A stretch of 64,000 bases of DNA from Bacteroidia bacterium (GCA_030430575.1 JAUIKF010000050.1:1-64000), one strand, 5' to 3'. Shown: positions 17,430 to 26,240, counted from the first letter of the stretch. The notes: generated by a model from the letters alone, not told the origin. Numbers and translations are program-made.

Positions 17430-18113
17430 CTTAATTTCGAAGTAGAATCCAGAAGCCATTAAGGCCTGGTATTTCTGGGTATGGAAGCGGTATAATTTGG
17501 CGGGTCTCCCACTGCCTTCTTTCTGGAACTTGTTGGTTTCGACCAACAGGTCAAAACTGAGGATTTTCTTCCTGAAATTGCGCCGGTCAATGGGTTTCTG
17601 AAGGATGGCAGTATAGAGTTGTTCGAGTTCAGGAAAGGTGAATTCTTTGTTGAGCAAATTGAAGCCGATCGGCTGGTAGTGGATTTTAGCGCGAAGGCGC
17701 GTCAGCGCCATTTCTGTGATTCTGGCGTGATCATAAGCCAGTTCAGGAAGGTCATTGATCTCAAACCATTGGGCTTCTATAGCATCGGTATCTGCTTTGA
17801 GGGTAAATTGATCCGCATTTACCAAAGCAAAATAGCTGATAGAGATGACTCGAGCCCGCGGGTCGCGCTTTACGTCATCTCCAAAAGTATACAGTTGTTC
17901 GAGGTAGTTGACAGTGATGCCAGCCTCTTCTCGCAGCTCTCGTGCGACTCCCGCCAAAAGCGACTCGTCGTCTTTCACAAATCCCCCTGGCAGGGACCAC
18001 CAGCCTTGAAAGGGACTATATTTTTGCTTGATCAGCAAAGTATGCAGCTTCAGGTCTTTATAACCAAAGACAACAGCATCAACAGCTACTTTGATATGTT
18101 GATCGTCAAACAT
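17421..18113 (-). CDS. nrtR: NrtR-type Nudix-related transcriptional regulator
   Basis: The 230-aa protein joins an N-terminal Nudix domain to a C-terminal winged helix (about 150-230; RRNFRKKILSFDLL, GSGRPAKLYRF). NrtR proteins of this architecture sense ADP-ribose and repress NAD-metabolism genes. The Nudix box here is complete: Gly44-x5-Glu50-x7-Arg58-Glu59-Leu60-x-Glu62-Glu63-x-Gly65-Ile66. Many NrtR proteins have a degenerate box, so hydrolase activity is possible here. It starts inside the end of the alpha/beta hydrolase gene (8-bp overlap) and ends 62 bp before prs, where two matching palindromes sit. Confidence 0.88.
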   Translation of the reverse strand: MFDDQHIKVAVDAVVFGYKDLKLHTLLIKQKYSPFQGWWSLPGGFVKDDESLLAGVARELREEAGITVNYLEQLYTFGDDVKRDPRARVISISYFALVNADQFTLKADTDAIEAQWFEINDLPELAYDHARITEMALTRLRAKIHYQPIGFNLLNKEFTFPELEQLYTAILQKPIDRRNFRKKILSFDLLVETNKFQKEGSGRPAKLYRFHTQKYQALMASGFYFEIKFA

Positions 18114-19161
18114 TATTTTCCAATAAAAACGCCCTTATCGCCCTCAAATATACCACAGGCTGCTCAACATCAATAAAATGCCCTGAATTTGGGATAATAG
18201 TCAAGGTATGATGGGGAAAAAGCGTCAGGTATTCTTGGGCAAATCCCCATTTCTGGTTGTCTGTCTGACCTCGCAAGAGGAGCATGGGTACAGGGCTGTT
18301 TTGTAGTTGGGGGCGTCGATCTGTCACCTGGGAAAAACTTTTCACAGTCATGATATGGGCATAGTAGCCTGCGCCGCCTGTCGCCGTTTGTTGGCGTGTG
18401 GTATCACTGACCGCCGATTTGTTCAATTCGGAAAAGAGGTAGGTGCAGTAGCGGTCCGCCTCCTCATCAGAGGCGAGTTTCTTGCCAGATATAAAGGCCC
18501 ATTTGTGCATGGCTTGACTTCTGAGGTTCTGGGCGGCGGCGTTGCCTTGCTGATTGGAGAAATGAGGTTCTTGAAGGTTGAGGCTATCAGGGGGCTCAAT
18601 ATGTGCCAATTTTTTGCGGATAGGAAGGAGAGGGCCTGGGCCAGAAAAGATAACTTTTTCCACTTTCTCAGGATGATCTGCTATATACAGCGCTGCCAAA
18701 ATAGCGCCCCATGAATGGCCGATGAGGATTACTTTTTCTTTCCCTATTTTTGCTATTATTTCCCCCAAATCCTTCAGATGCCGCTCCACCGTATAGCCAT
18801 CAATATTTGCCAATCTATCCGAATGCCCGCTCCCCACTTGATCATAAAAATACAGATCATATCCATCCTCAGCCAAGGGAGCCAATGCCTGTATGGTTTG
18901 GTCTGTGACACGCCCGCCAGGGCCTCCATGTAGGTAGATGATGGGGGATGATTTTTTTGCCAAAGTAGTTCCATCTATCATGAAATACCCAATGCGATCT
19001 CCATCAGATAGGTGCCAGTACTGTGTGCCAGGCCTCTCATTAAATGGAGGCACATCATAGGTCCGTGGGATAAAAATAAAGCATCCCAAAACTCCCATGC
19101 TGATGATCAGCAAGGCGGCCCCAATCTTGAAGAATCTTTTTTTCATGAATAAACAGGACAT
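18106..19161 (-). CDS. Alpha/beta hydrolase, proline-iminopeptidase-like, membrane-anchored or exported
   Basis: The 351-aa protein has an N-terminal hydrophobic segment (about 12-30). The likelier start is Met6 (19146), giving the basic MKKRFF. The hydrolase core shows HGGPGG (78-83, oxyanion hole), DQVGSGHSD (107-115), the nucleophile Ser150 in GHSWG, an acid in LLLRGQTD (about 295) and His in NSGHF (about 328). HGGPGG with DQxGxGxS is characteristic of proline iminopeptidase-like hydrolases. It overlaps nrtR by 8 bp and may be co-transcribed with it. A link to NAD metabolism is not evident from its own sequence. Confidence 0.8.
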   Translation of the reverse strand: MSCLFMKKRFFKIGAALLIISMGVLGCFIFIPRTYDVPPFNERPGTQYWHLSDGDRIGYFMIDGTTLAKKSSPIIYLHGGPGGRVTDQTIQALAPLAEDGYDLYFYDQVGSGHSDRLANIDGYTVERHLKDLGEIIAKIGKEKVILIGHSWGAILAALYIADHPEKVEKVIFSGPGPLLPIRKKLAHIEPPDSLNLQEPHFSNQQGNAAAQNLRSQAMHKWAFISGKKLASDEEADRYCTYLFSELNKSAVSDTTRQQTATGGAGYYAHIMTVKSFSQVTDRRPQLQNSPVPMLLLRGQTDNQKWGFAQEYLTLFPHHTLTIIPNSGHFIDVEQPVVYLRAIRAFLLENNV

Positions 19162-19178
19162 CCTACAACCCCAAAACC

Positions 19179-20414
19179 CTATCTCACAATCCCCAACGGC
19201 ATATTGCTATCGTAATTTCCATTGATCACGGGGCTTTGCTGATTGGCGGTGTAGCGCATGACTTCACGGCGCACATATTGGTAAAGTTCCTGAATGGTGA
19301 TGATTTTGTTTGTATTGACATCAGCTCTTCCTTTTAAGCCTTCCAGTAAGTAATAGGTAAAGACACTCTGCCGCAGGCCGCCCACTTCTAGCGAAGTCTC
19401 CTCTGCTTTGGAAGACATAAAGAGGGCAAGGCCGCCTGTGCTACTTTCCAAGCTAGCATAATACTGTGTCAATAGGGTTGGAAGGCCACTTTTGACCCCT
19501 TTGTCTAGGCTTCCACTGTGACAAGCATCTGCAATACAGACTTTGTGTTTGGCCCTGCTTTGATCAAAAATATCGCGTATGCTTTTGTGAAAAAGCACAT
19601 TCGACGTTCCATCAAAATCGGAGGGGATAAATGCCCCTTCAGCCCCATGACCTGAGAAATAGAAGAGGACGACATCCTTCGAACTAGCCTTTGAAAACAT
19701 CCGCCGTAGGGCAGCAAGGATAGCGTCGCGCTTCGCTGCTTCATCGATCAGCAAGGCGATCTGATTGTCGGGCAAGGCACCGCCTTCGGGGCTTTTCAAG
19801 AACGCATAGAGGCGAAAGGCGTCATCATCGGTGTAGCGTAGGCTACTGATGTGGTTGTAATTGGCGACGCCGACGATCACTGCATAGACTTTGGGGACAG
19901 TAGAAGAAACGCCGATATTGGTTGGGCGGGTTTGTGTCGTAGGTCTTAGGGCGCCGAGCTGGTTGGGAGGTGCCAACTCGGGTAAAAAATGATACCGCTC
20001 TTTCCGTTCTATCAAGCCTTTAGAATAGATTAATAGGCCATTTTTGATCACATGGATTTCATAAGAAATTTTGCCTAACCCTTCCCCAAAAGTACAGTAA
20101 TATGCATTTTCAAAGGACCTATATTGGGCCGACTCTGTCGGGGCAGTGCCTGCAACAGGCTCTCTTAAAAGACTCAGTCTGGTCAACCGTTTTTTGACGG
20201 TAGCTGGCGTTTCTTGATCCAAATTGGAGGTGGTGCGGAGAACAGTTCCATCTGGATAAAAACGGAGGTAGAATCGAAGGTTCCCAATAATTCCAATTTT
20301 CTCTGACTGATAGATCCCTTCTACCTGTGGAGACGGAGAATTTTGGGCAGATAAGGTAGAGGCGAAAATAAGGCTAATGAAGAATGTTTTGAGGAATAAA
20401 GAGGAAAAGGACAT
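19179..20414 (-). CDS. Secreted caspase-family (C14) protein
   Basis: The product is 411 aa when started at the Met at 20414. That start gives a clean signal peptide (SSLFLKTFFISLIFASTLSAQ); the frame is open further upstream to 20561, but that would run into the ALDH promoter region. Residues about 175-405 form a caspase/metacaspase-like domain (YAVIVGVANYNHISSLRYTDDDA). The catalytic His256 is in SGHGAEG and Cys298 in DACHSG. The N-terminal 110 residues are a beta-rich region of unknown type. The mature protein should act outside the cytoplasm. It may cut after Arg/Lys like metacaspases; that is inferred from the family. Confidence 0.82.
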   Translation of the reverse strand: MSFSSLFLKTFFISLIFASTLSAQNSPSPQVEGIYQSEKIGIIGNLRFYLRFYPDGTVLRTTSNLDQETPATVKKRLTRLSLLREPVAGTAPTESAQYRSFENAYYCTFGEGLGKISYEIHVIKNGLLIYSKGLIERKERYHFLPELAPPNQLGALRPTTQTRPTNIGVSSTVPKVYAVIVGVANYNHISSLRYTDDDAFRLYAFLKSPEGGALPDNQIALLIDEAAKRDAILAALRRMFSKASSKDVVLFYFSGHGAEGAFIPSDFDGTSNVLFHKSIRDIFDQSRAKHKVCIADACHSGSLDKGVKSGLPTLLTQYYASLESSTGGLALFMSSKAEETSLEVGGLRQSVFTYYLLEGLKGRADVNTNKIITIQELYQYVRREVMRYTANQQSPVINGNYDSNMPLGIVR

Positions 20415-20580
20415 ATGGGTAAAAATGGTTAATAGAAACGGAGGGACAAGATATATAAATCCTCCCAGCCAAACGCTAAATCCCGACTGAATTTGGCCTT
20501 GTGCCTGAACTGGGCCTTCAAATGGTGTTTCGTCGCTCCTTGCATTTGGTCTTCCAAACATTTTGTATCTTTAGCCCCTG

Positions 20581-22026
20581 ATGCAAAAGCTGCAAAATTA
20601 TATAGGAGGACAGCTAGTCCCTCCCCAATCTGGCCAATACCTCGATAACATAGACCCCGCCCGAGGCGCGGTCTATAGCCTGGTCCCTGACAGTGACGAT
20701 TCTGACGTAGAAGCTGCTTATCAAGCGGCCACAGCGGCTTATCCAGGCTGGTCAAGCCTGTCAATTCAGGCGCGTGCGCGCCATCTCACTGCCGTCGCAG
20801 ACGGCATAGCGGCTCGCCTGGAAGACCTGGCCCAAGCCGAGAGCATGGACAATGGCAAGCCTTTGGCCCTCGCCCGTCGCATCGACATTCCGCGGGCAGA
20901 GGATAACTTCCGCTATTTCGCCCAGGCCATCACCCAATTTCACAATGAGTCTTATGACATGGGAGAGCTGGGGTTCAACTATACCCTCCGCCGCCCGCTT
21001 GGGGTGGCAGGACTGATTTCCCCCTGGAACCTTCCGCTATACTTGTTTTCTTGGAAAATAGCCCCTGCCCTTGCCGCAGGCAATACGGCTGTCGCTAAAC
21101 CCTCTGAAGTCACGCCATTGACAGCATATCTGCTGTCTGAGGTGTGTATAGAAGCAGGGCTTCCGCCTGGCGTCCTGAACATCGTTCATGGCCTTGGTCC
21201 CAAAGTGGGTGAGGCTATCGTCAGCCATCCTGACATCCCTATGCTTTCATTCACGGGCAGCACCAAAGTAGGCAAGCGCATCACAGAGGTGGCTGGGCCT
21301 ATGTTCAAAAAGATGTCTTTGGAAATGGGGGGCAAGAATGCCAACCTTGTATTTGCCGATGCTGATTTTGAGGAAGCGGTCAACGGAAGTGTGCGTGCGG
21401 CATTCACCAATCAAGGGCAAATCTGCCTATGTGGCTCTCGGGTTGTGGTTCAGCGCCCGATCTATGAGCAATTTGTAGCGGCTTTTGTTGAAAAAGTCAA
21501 CTCGCTGAAAGTAGGGGATCCAATGGAAGCAGATACGGATGTGGGAGCTATTGTCTCAAAGGTTCAGCTTGAAAAAGACCTTTACTATATAGACTTGGCC
21601 AAAGAAGAGGGAGGCGAAATACGGACAGGGGGCAAACGTCTTCCTGGACCGAATGCCCGGTGCGCTGAGGGGTATTTCTTAGCACCTACAGTGATTACTG
21701 GCTTAGGTCCCAATTGCCGAGTGAACCAAGAAGAAATCTTTGGGCCGGTGGCGAGCATCATCCCGTTTGACACGGAAGAGGAAGGCGTCGCGATCGCCAA
21801 TGGGACGGCCTACGGCCTCTCAGGGACGATCTGGACGTCTGATCTCAAGCGGGCACACCGTGTGGCAGCTGCTGTAGAGTCAGGGATCATCTGGGTCAAC
21901 AGTTGGCTGGTACGCGACCTTAGGACGCCTTTTGGCGGCGTGAAGCAGTCGGGCATAGGCCGAGAAGGGGGCATGGAAGCCCTCCGATTTTTCACTGAAC
22001 CTAAAAATGTGTTTATTAAACTCTAA
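20581..22026 (+). CDS. Aldehyde dehydrogenase, ALDH8/2-aminomuconate-semialdehyde dehydrogenase-like
   Basis: The 481-aa NAD(P)-dependent aldehyde dehydrogenase has PWN at 148-150, Glu248 in LEMGG, catalytic Cys282 in GQICLC, and a C-terminal WLVRDLRTPFGGVKQSGIG. The ICLC motif and the WLxRxLxxPFGG end resemble ALDH8A1 and bacterial 2-aminomuconate or 2-hydroxymuconate semialdehyde dehydrogenases, which act in tryptophan/kynurenine or aromatic degradation. No other gene of those pathways is in the window. It is divergent from the caspase gene, and TATCTTTA at 20566-20573 could be its -7 box. Its stop is followed at once by a repeat cluster. Confidence 0.88.
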   Translation: MQKLQNYIGGQLVPPQSGQYLDNIDPARGAVYSLVPDSDDSDVEAAYQAATAAYPGWSSLSIQARARHLTAVADGIAARLEDLAQAESMDNGKPLALARRIDIPRAEDNFRYFAQAITQFHNESYDMGELGFNYTLRRPLGVAGLISPWNLPLYLFSWKIAPALAAGNTAVAKPSEVTPLTAYLLSEVCIEAGLPPGVLNIVHGLGPKVGEAIVSHPDIPMLSFTGSTKVGKRITEVAGPMFKKMSLEMGGKNANLVFADADFEEAVNGSVRAAFTNQGQICLCGSRVVVQRPIYEQFVAAFVEKVNSLKVGDPMEADTDVGAIVSKVQLEKDLYYIDLAKEEGGEIRTGGKRLPGPNARCAEGYFLAPTVITGLGPNCRVNQEEIFGPVASIIPFDTEEEGVAIANGTAYGLSGTIWTSDLKRAHRVAAAVESGIIWVNSWLVRDLRTPFGGVKQSGIGREGGMEALRFFTEPKNVFIKL

Positions 22027-22138
22027 GGAGACCGCTTCGCTGCGAGACCGTTCGCTGACGCTCACTGCGAGATCGTTCGTCGCTCCACTCCTCTCTGTGG
22101 GATCGCTCGAAGACTCGCTTCGAGACAAGAGAAGAGGC
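22027..22138. repeat. GAGACCG hairpin cluster, copy 1
   Basis: The cluster begins at the base after the ALDH stop and carries alternating GAGACCG / CTGCGAGA blocks that can fold into several small hairpins. Its 29-bp core at 22044-22072 (beginning GAGACCGTTCGCTGACGCTC) is identical to 62223-62251, and a related inverted copy is at 47017-47062. It could be a transcription-end or REP-like cluster. Confidence 0.7.
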
Positions 22139-22241
22139 ACCACAGCACTCACACACTTTCTTGAAGTTCATCACTTTTTCCTTCCTTGTTTTTTGTTTGT
22201 TATTTTTACTTAATTCAGACCATTTTCAATTCTTAATTCTT

Positions 22242-22796
22242 ATGCGTCGTATTTTACTCCTTCTCCCTATCTTCTTCCTCACTGCTTGTGGAGGCGTAGA
22301 ATTGGCTTTCATGAATGAGGTGAAAGTTTTTGAGCCTAAATGGACCATTCTGAGTGAGAAAATCACTTTTATCAAGCGTCATATAAGCATTGCAGATATG
22401 CGGTATGAATCCGATATCAAGCAGGTGGAAAAAGGCATCGGAGACTTGGACGCCGGGCGACAGGATGAGGTGCGTAGCCTTAGAAACCGATATAGGAAGG
22501 TGATTGAAGAAAAAGATGAATTGAAAGGGAAGTTTGAAGAAACCCTAGAGTCGTTTAAAACGACAATATATGCCTTTAACGATTGGGAGAATAAACTCAT
22601 GAACAATGACTTGGACACGGATGAGGCCAAACTACAGTTTGCCAAATACCAAAGCTTTTACGCCGAACTGTACGGGTCGATCGACAGTCTCCAAACGGAC
22701 CTTATCCAGAATATCGAGCGCCACAACAGTTTGCTCAAGAGCATGACCCAATTGATGGATAAGGATACTAATTTCAGGATTGATATAGGGGGGTGA
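22242..22796 (+). CDS. Coiled-coil lipoprotein
   Basis: The frame is open from 22161, but the start at 22242 gives a standard lipoprotein signal (MRRILLLLPIFFLTAC, Cys16). The mature 168 residues are highly charged and helical, with long heptad-like stretches (RNRYRKVIEEKDELKGKFEETLESFKTTI) that suggest coiled coils. No family is recognised. It precedes the ECF sigma gene by about 150 bp and may belong to the same envelope-stress setting. Confidence 0.65.
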   Translation: MRRILLLLPIFFLTACGGVELAFMNEVKVFEPKWTILSEKITFIKRHISIADMRYESDIKQVEKGIGDLDAGRQDEVRSLRNRYRKVIEEKDELKGKFEETLESFKTTIYAFNDWENKLMNNDLDTDEAKLQFAKYQSFYAELYGSIDSLQTDLIQNIERHNSLLKSMTQLMDKDTNFRIDIGG

Positions 22797-22798
22797 AG

Positions 22799-22882
22799 AA
22801 ATCAAATTCAATCTCAAATTCAAGTTCAACCTCAATTGTATCGCTTTGAATTTGAGTTTGTACTTGAGCTTGAATTTGATTT
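22799..22882. repeat. Inverted TCAAATTCAA-rich stem-loop
   Basis: AAATCAAATTCAA (22799-22811) pairs perfectly with TTGAATTTGATTT (22870-22882). The stem can continue inward through CTCAA/TTGAG repeats. It lies between the coiled-coil lipoprotein stop and the ECF sigma start and may be a weak terminator or a simple-sequence repeat. Confidence 0.55.
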
Positions 22883-22944
22883 TCACATCTCTTACGCAAC
22901 CTTTCTCCAAGAGCAGTGTCTATTAACTCGAAGCTTCAATAACA

Positions 22945-23514
22945 TTGGCCATTGTAAAAGACATACATCAGGCGCTAGTAGCGCGTTGTAAGCGAGGTGA
23001 TCGCAAGGCTCAGTATGAGCTGTATCGCCTATACTCAAAGGCGATGTTTAACGTCTCCATTCGTATCACAAATAATTATGTGGAGGCTGAAGACATCCTG
23101 CAAGAAGCCTTTGTGCGTGCTTTCCGGAAGCTAGATACCTTCAAGGGGGATTCTACTTTTGGCGCTTGGCTCAAGCGCATTGTGGTGAATACAGCCATCA
23201 ATCACCTAAGGAAAAAGCGGGCTGAATTGGTGACACTAGATGATGAGCGGCATGATGTAGGCATAGAAGAAGAAAGGGGTTTTGAAAGTAAATGGGATAT
23301 CAAAGAGATTCGACTGGCGATCAGCTCATTGCCAGAAGGGTATCGGGTAGTATTCAACCTGTACCTAATCGAAGGGTACGATCATGCAGAAATAGGAACT
23401 ATTTTAAATATCAGTGAAGCGACTTCTAAATCACAATACAGTAGAGCAAAAAAGAAGTTGAGAGAAATTTTAAATCGGCAATTAAATGAAAGACAAGCTG
23501 GAACAGCATATTAG
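22945..23514 (+). CDS. ECF-type RNA polymerase sigma factor
   Basis: The 189-aa protein has sigma region 2 (about 22-92; NNYVEAEDILQEAFVRAFRKLDTFKGDSTFGAWLKRI) and region 4 (about 127-178; LPEGYRVVFNLYLIEGYDHAEIGTILNISEATSKSQYSRAKKKL). There is no region 3, as in ECF sigma factors. The start is a TTG at 22945, because no in-frame ATG precedes region 2. The downstream gene, with a short cytoplasmic part and one membrane helix, overlaps it by 29 bp and is probably its anti-sigma factor. A DUF4097 gene overlaps that one in turn. This three-gene order is common in Bacteroidota. Confidence 0.88.
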   Translation: MAIVKDIHQALVARCKRGDRKAQYELYRLYSKAMFNVSIRITNNYVEAEDILQEAFVRAFRKLDTFKGDSTFGAWLKRIVVNTAINHLRKKRAELVTLDDERHDVGIEEERGFESKWDIKEIRLAISSLPEGYRVVFNLYLIEGYDHAEIGTILNISEATSKSQYSRAKKKLREILNRQLNERQAGTAY

Positions 23515-24064
23515 TGAGCAGCGTGAACACCTGGATGTCTTTGAGGCAGATGATCGAATTTGGGAGCGAATTGATAAAGAAATGCGTCCCCATCGTCAGC
23601 GGTTTCGACGTGTAAGTTCATGGGTAGCTGCTGCTGCTATCGTCACTGGCCTAGCCTTTGGAGGAAGCGAATTGTATATTCAGATGAATGCGTCTTCCTT
23701 GCCTGGAAACCCTGCTCCACCGAGTGAGTGGATTGGAGAGGTGCAAGAGGAAGTGGATCCTATCGCTACTGAATTGGCACGGATTGAATCCTATTACTTT
23801 TCTGTGATCGAATCCCATAAAAACCGCCTTGTGTCCTATAAACATGAGGGACTGGAATTGGATCAGTCCTTTTCCGCAAACTTAGACCACCTTCAAAGCC
23901 TCTATAGTAATTTGCAGCAAGAACTAGCCTATGGAGAAGATAAAGAGGTAGTCGTTGACGCCATGGTCCAAAACCTCATGACTCAAATTGAGATCCTCAA
24001 TCAACAATTGACGATCTTGGAGAACATCAAAAAGATGAAGGATGAAAGGGAAATTCACATTTAA
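23486..24064 (+). CDS. Probable anti-sigma factor, single-pass membrane protein
   Basis: The 192-aa protein has a 44-residue cytoplasmic N-terminus (HISEQREHLDVFEADDRIWERIDKEM) of the kind that holds ECF sigma factors. One membrane helix follows (about 46-62; WVAAAAIVTGLAFGG), then a periplasmic helical region predicted to form a coiled coil (EILNQQLTILENIKKMKDER). It overlaps the sigma gene by 29 bp and the DUF4097 gene by 23 bp. Signal-dependent release of the sigma factor is inferred from the family arrangement. Confidence 0.75.
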   Translation: MKDKLEQHISEQREHLDVFEADDRIWERIDKEMRPHRQRFRRVSSWVAAAAIVTGLAFGGSELYIQMNASSLPGNPAPPSEWIGEVQEEVDPIATELARIESYYFSVIESHKNRLVSYKHEGLELDQSFSANLDHLQSLYSNLQQELAYGEDKEVVVDAMVQNLMTQIEILNQQLTILENIKKMKDEREIHI

Positions 24065-25145
24065 CAGAGGATTTGGCGACTGGGTACTGAACCTGGTTCT
24101 CGTAGGGTGTTTTTTTAGCTTGACAAGTGTTGTACAAGCTGGAGGAGACGTCTCACTGATCAAGACAGTGCAGAAATCCTTTAGACTTAACAGCTCTGTC
24201 GCCTTATCCATCAAGAATAAATATGGCAAAATTCATGTCAATACATGGAGCAAGTCCCATATTGGTATAGAAATCAGTATCGTGGCCCACGGGCCCACAG
24301 AATCCATCGCACAACAGCGGATGGACGCTGTGGCCATAGGTGAAAGCCGTGATGATAAACGCCTCCAACTCTATACACAGACCTATGCCCCTAAATCCGG
24401 TTCGGTCAAGCTCGGCAATAAAGGCGTATCCGTTTCCTATGAAATCAGTATCCCTTCACATCATCCACTGGAAATTGAAAACAAATTTGGAGATATTTAT
24501 ATAGAGGATCGCACAGGTTCGGTCAAGGTTTTCCAAGATAATGGCAACTTGGTTTTGGGAAGATTAGAAGCTCCTGACAACCATATCAAAGTTTCTTTTG
24601 GAGTTACCACGATTAACTATATCGACGGGGGAAAAGTGGATGTCAATTATGGCAGCCTTGTGATTGACGAGGCTAAAGACATCACGCTAAAAGCAGAAGG
24701 CACCAATATCAAAATTGATCACATAGACGACCTGGACCTACATGCCAACCTGGGCAATGTAGAGATAAACCGGGCAAAAGAAGTTTCAGGCAAATATAGC
24801 TCTGCGCTATTTTATGTTGATTTTTTGGAGAAAAAGCTCGACATGGATATCAAATATGCTAAGAAATTTGAGATCGAAGATGTGGGAGATGAATTCCAAG
24901 GAATCCGATTAGACGCCTATTATTGTAGCATCAACCTCCCCTTTGCTGAAGAGGCAAGTTTCAACCTGGAAGCCAACATCAAATATGGTACCTTTCGATA
25001 TGAGGCCGAAACCGTCTCGATGACCATCATTGAAGACAAAGACGCTGAAAAGACCATTTACCTTGGGCGTTTTGGGAAAAAACGTGCGCCAGCTGCCAAA
25101 GTGCTTATAGAAAGCGAATATGGCCATATCAAAGTAGGGGCATAG
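24042..25145 (+). CDS. Exported DUF4097 (beta-helix adhesin-like) protein
   Basis: The 367-aa product has an export signal (about 12-33, ending VQA). Its beta-strand repeats are of the DUF4097 type (SIKNKYGKIHVNTWSKSHIGIEI, LEIENKFGDIYIEDRTGSVKV, HANLGNVEINRAKEV), which fold into a right-handed beta helix. In Bacteroidota these proteins often follow an ECF sigma/anti-sigma pair and are exported to the envelope. Here it overlaps the anti-sigma gene by 23 bp. It may be an output or sensing protein of the regulatory module. Confidence 0.75.
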   Translation: MKGKFTFNRGFGDWVLNLVLVGCFFSLTSVVQAGGDVSLIKTVQKSFRLNSSVALSIKNKYGKIHVNTWSKSHIGIEISIVAHGPTESIAQQRMDAVAIGESRDDKRLQLYTQTYAPKSGSVKLGNKGVSVSYEISIPSHHPLEIENKFGDIYIEDRTGSVKVFQDNGNLVLGRLEAPDNHIKVSFGVTTINYIDGGKVDVNYGSLVIDEAKDITLKAEGTNIKIDHIDDLDLHANLGNVEINRAKEVSGKYSSALFYVDFLEKKLDMDIKYAKKFEIEDVGDEFQGIRLDAYYCSINLPFAEEASFNLEANIKYGTFRYEAETVSMTIIEDKDAEKTIYLGRFGKKRAPAAKVLIESEYGHIKVGA

Positions 25146-25197
25146 AATGATTTTTCTCACCGTGCTGATACCTTATCCTATTACAAAGTAATTTTTG

Positions 25198-25205
25198 TAA
25201 ATTTG
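25198..25205 (+). promoter_or_regulatory. -7 promoter element before trhO
   Basis: TAAATTTG is a full match to the Bacteroidota -7 consensus TAnnTTTG and lies 31 bp before the trhO start. No clear TTTG is present at the expected 19-bp distance upstream, so the -33 element is weak or absent. Confidence 0.4.
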
Positions 25206-25236
25206 TGCCTGATTTTTCAGCGCATATTTTATACTT

Positions 25237-26178
25237 ATGGATTACCGCGTTTTACTGTATTACAAATTTGTTTCTATCGATGACCCTCAAGCAGTACAAG
25301 AGGCGCATCAGCAGTTTTGTGATGACTTAGAGTTGAAGGGGCGCATTCTAGTCGCCAAAGAAGGCATCAATGGGACCGTCTCTGGGTTAAAACACCAGAC
25401 GGATGCTTATAAAGCATATATGAAGTCTCATCCGCTATTTGCGGGAATAGAATTCAAGGAAGATACTTCTGATGACCACGTCTTCCTCAAAATGCATGTC
25501 CGTGTAAAAAATGAAATCGTTCGCTTTGAAGTAGATGCTATAGATCCTGCAAAAGAGGCTGGTGGCAAATATGTAGAGCCAGTGGAATTTCAAGAGGTGT
25601 TGGAAAGGGCGGAAACGGATGATGATATCATCATTCTCGATGCTCGATCTGACTATGAGTATAATGTAGGGAAATTCAAAAATGCCAAGACCTTAGACAT
25701 TAATACGTTTCGAGAGCTTCCTGAGAAGCTTCAGGAGCTAGAAACTTACAAGGACAAAAAGATTTATACCTACTGTACAGGGGGAATAAAATGTGAAAAG
25801 GTTACTTTATGGATGGAAAAAAACGGGTTTAAAAATGTCTACCAGCTTCATGGAGGTATTATTAACTATAGCAAGGTTACTGGCGGGAAGGATTTTGAGG
25901 GAGAATGTTATGTCTTTGACCAGCGTGTAGTGATACCTGTCAACACTGTCAACCCCACTGTTATTGGGACATGTGGTGTTTGTGGAGCCCCTACAAAAAA
26001 GATGATTAACTGTGCCAATGCGGACTGCAATAAGCATTTTTTGATCTGCGAAGATTGTGCAGATCGCCTGGAAGGCTGCTGTTCGGAACCCTGCCAGGAG
26101 GCACCGAAAAGACGCCAATACGATGGCAGGGGATACTATCTCCGTGGAGTTAACAGCAAGGAATATAGCAACAGCTAA
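25237..26178 (+). CDS. trhO: tRNA uridine(34) hydroxylase TrhO (YceA family)
   Basis: The 313-aa protein has the TrhO N-terminal domain (about 1-110), a rhodanese domain (about 118-215) with active-site Cys180 in YCTGGIKCEK, and the C-terminal cysteine-rich segment CGVCG...CANADC...CEDCADRLEGCC. TrhO performs oxygen-dependent hydroxylation of U34 in a subset of tRNAs, the first step towards 5-methoxyuridine/5-oxyacetic acid. The length is usual for the family. It is a single gene, with a -7 element in front and a minus-strand gene downstream. Confidence 0.93.
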   Translation: MDYRVLLYYKFVSIDDPQAVQEAHQQFCDDLELKGRILVAKEGINGTVSGLKHQTDAYKAYMKSHPLFAGIEFKEDTSDDHVFLKMHVRVKNEIVRFEVDAIDPAKEAGGKYVEPVEFQEVLERAETDDDIIILDARSDYEYNVGKFKNAKTLDINTFRELPEKLQELETYKDKKIYTYCTGGIKCEKVTLWMEKNGFKNVYQLHGGIINYSKVTGGKDFEGECYVFDQRVVIPVNTVNPTVIGTCGVCGAPTKKMINCANADCNKHFLICEDCADRLEGCCSEPCQEAPKRRQYDGRGYYLRGVNSKEYSNS

Positions 26179-26240
26179 ATTCCATCCTTACATACCCAAA
26201 GCGACAAATAAAAGTACACTTGTCGAATAGACTTGTGACA

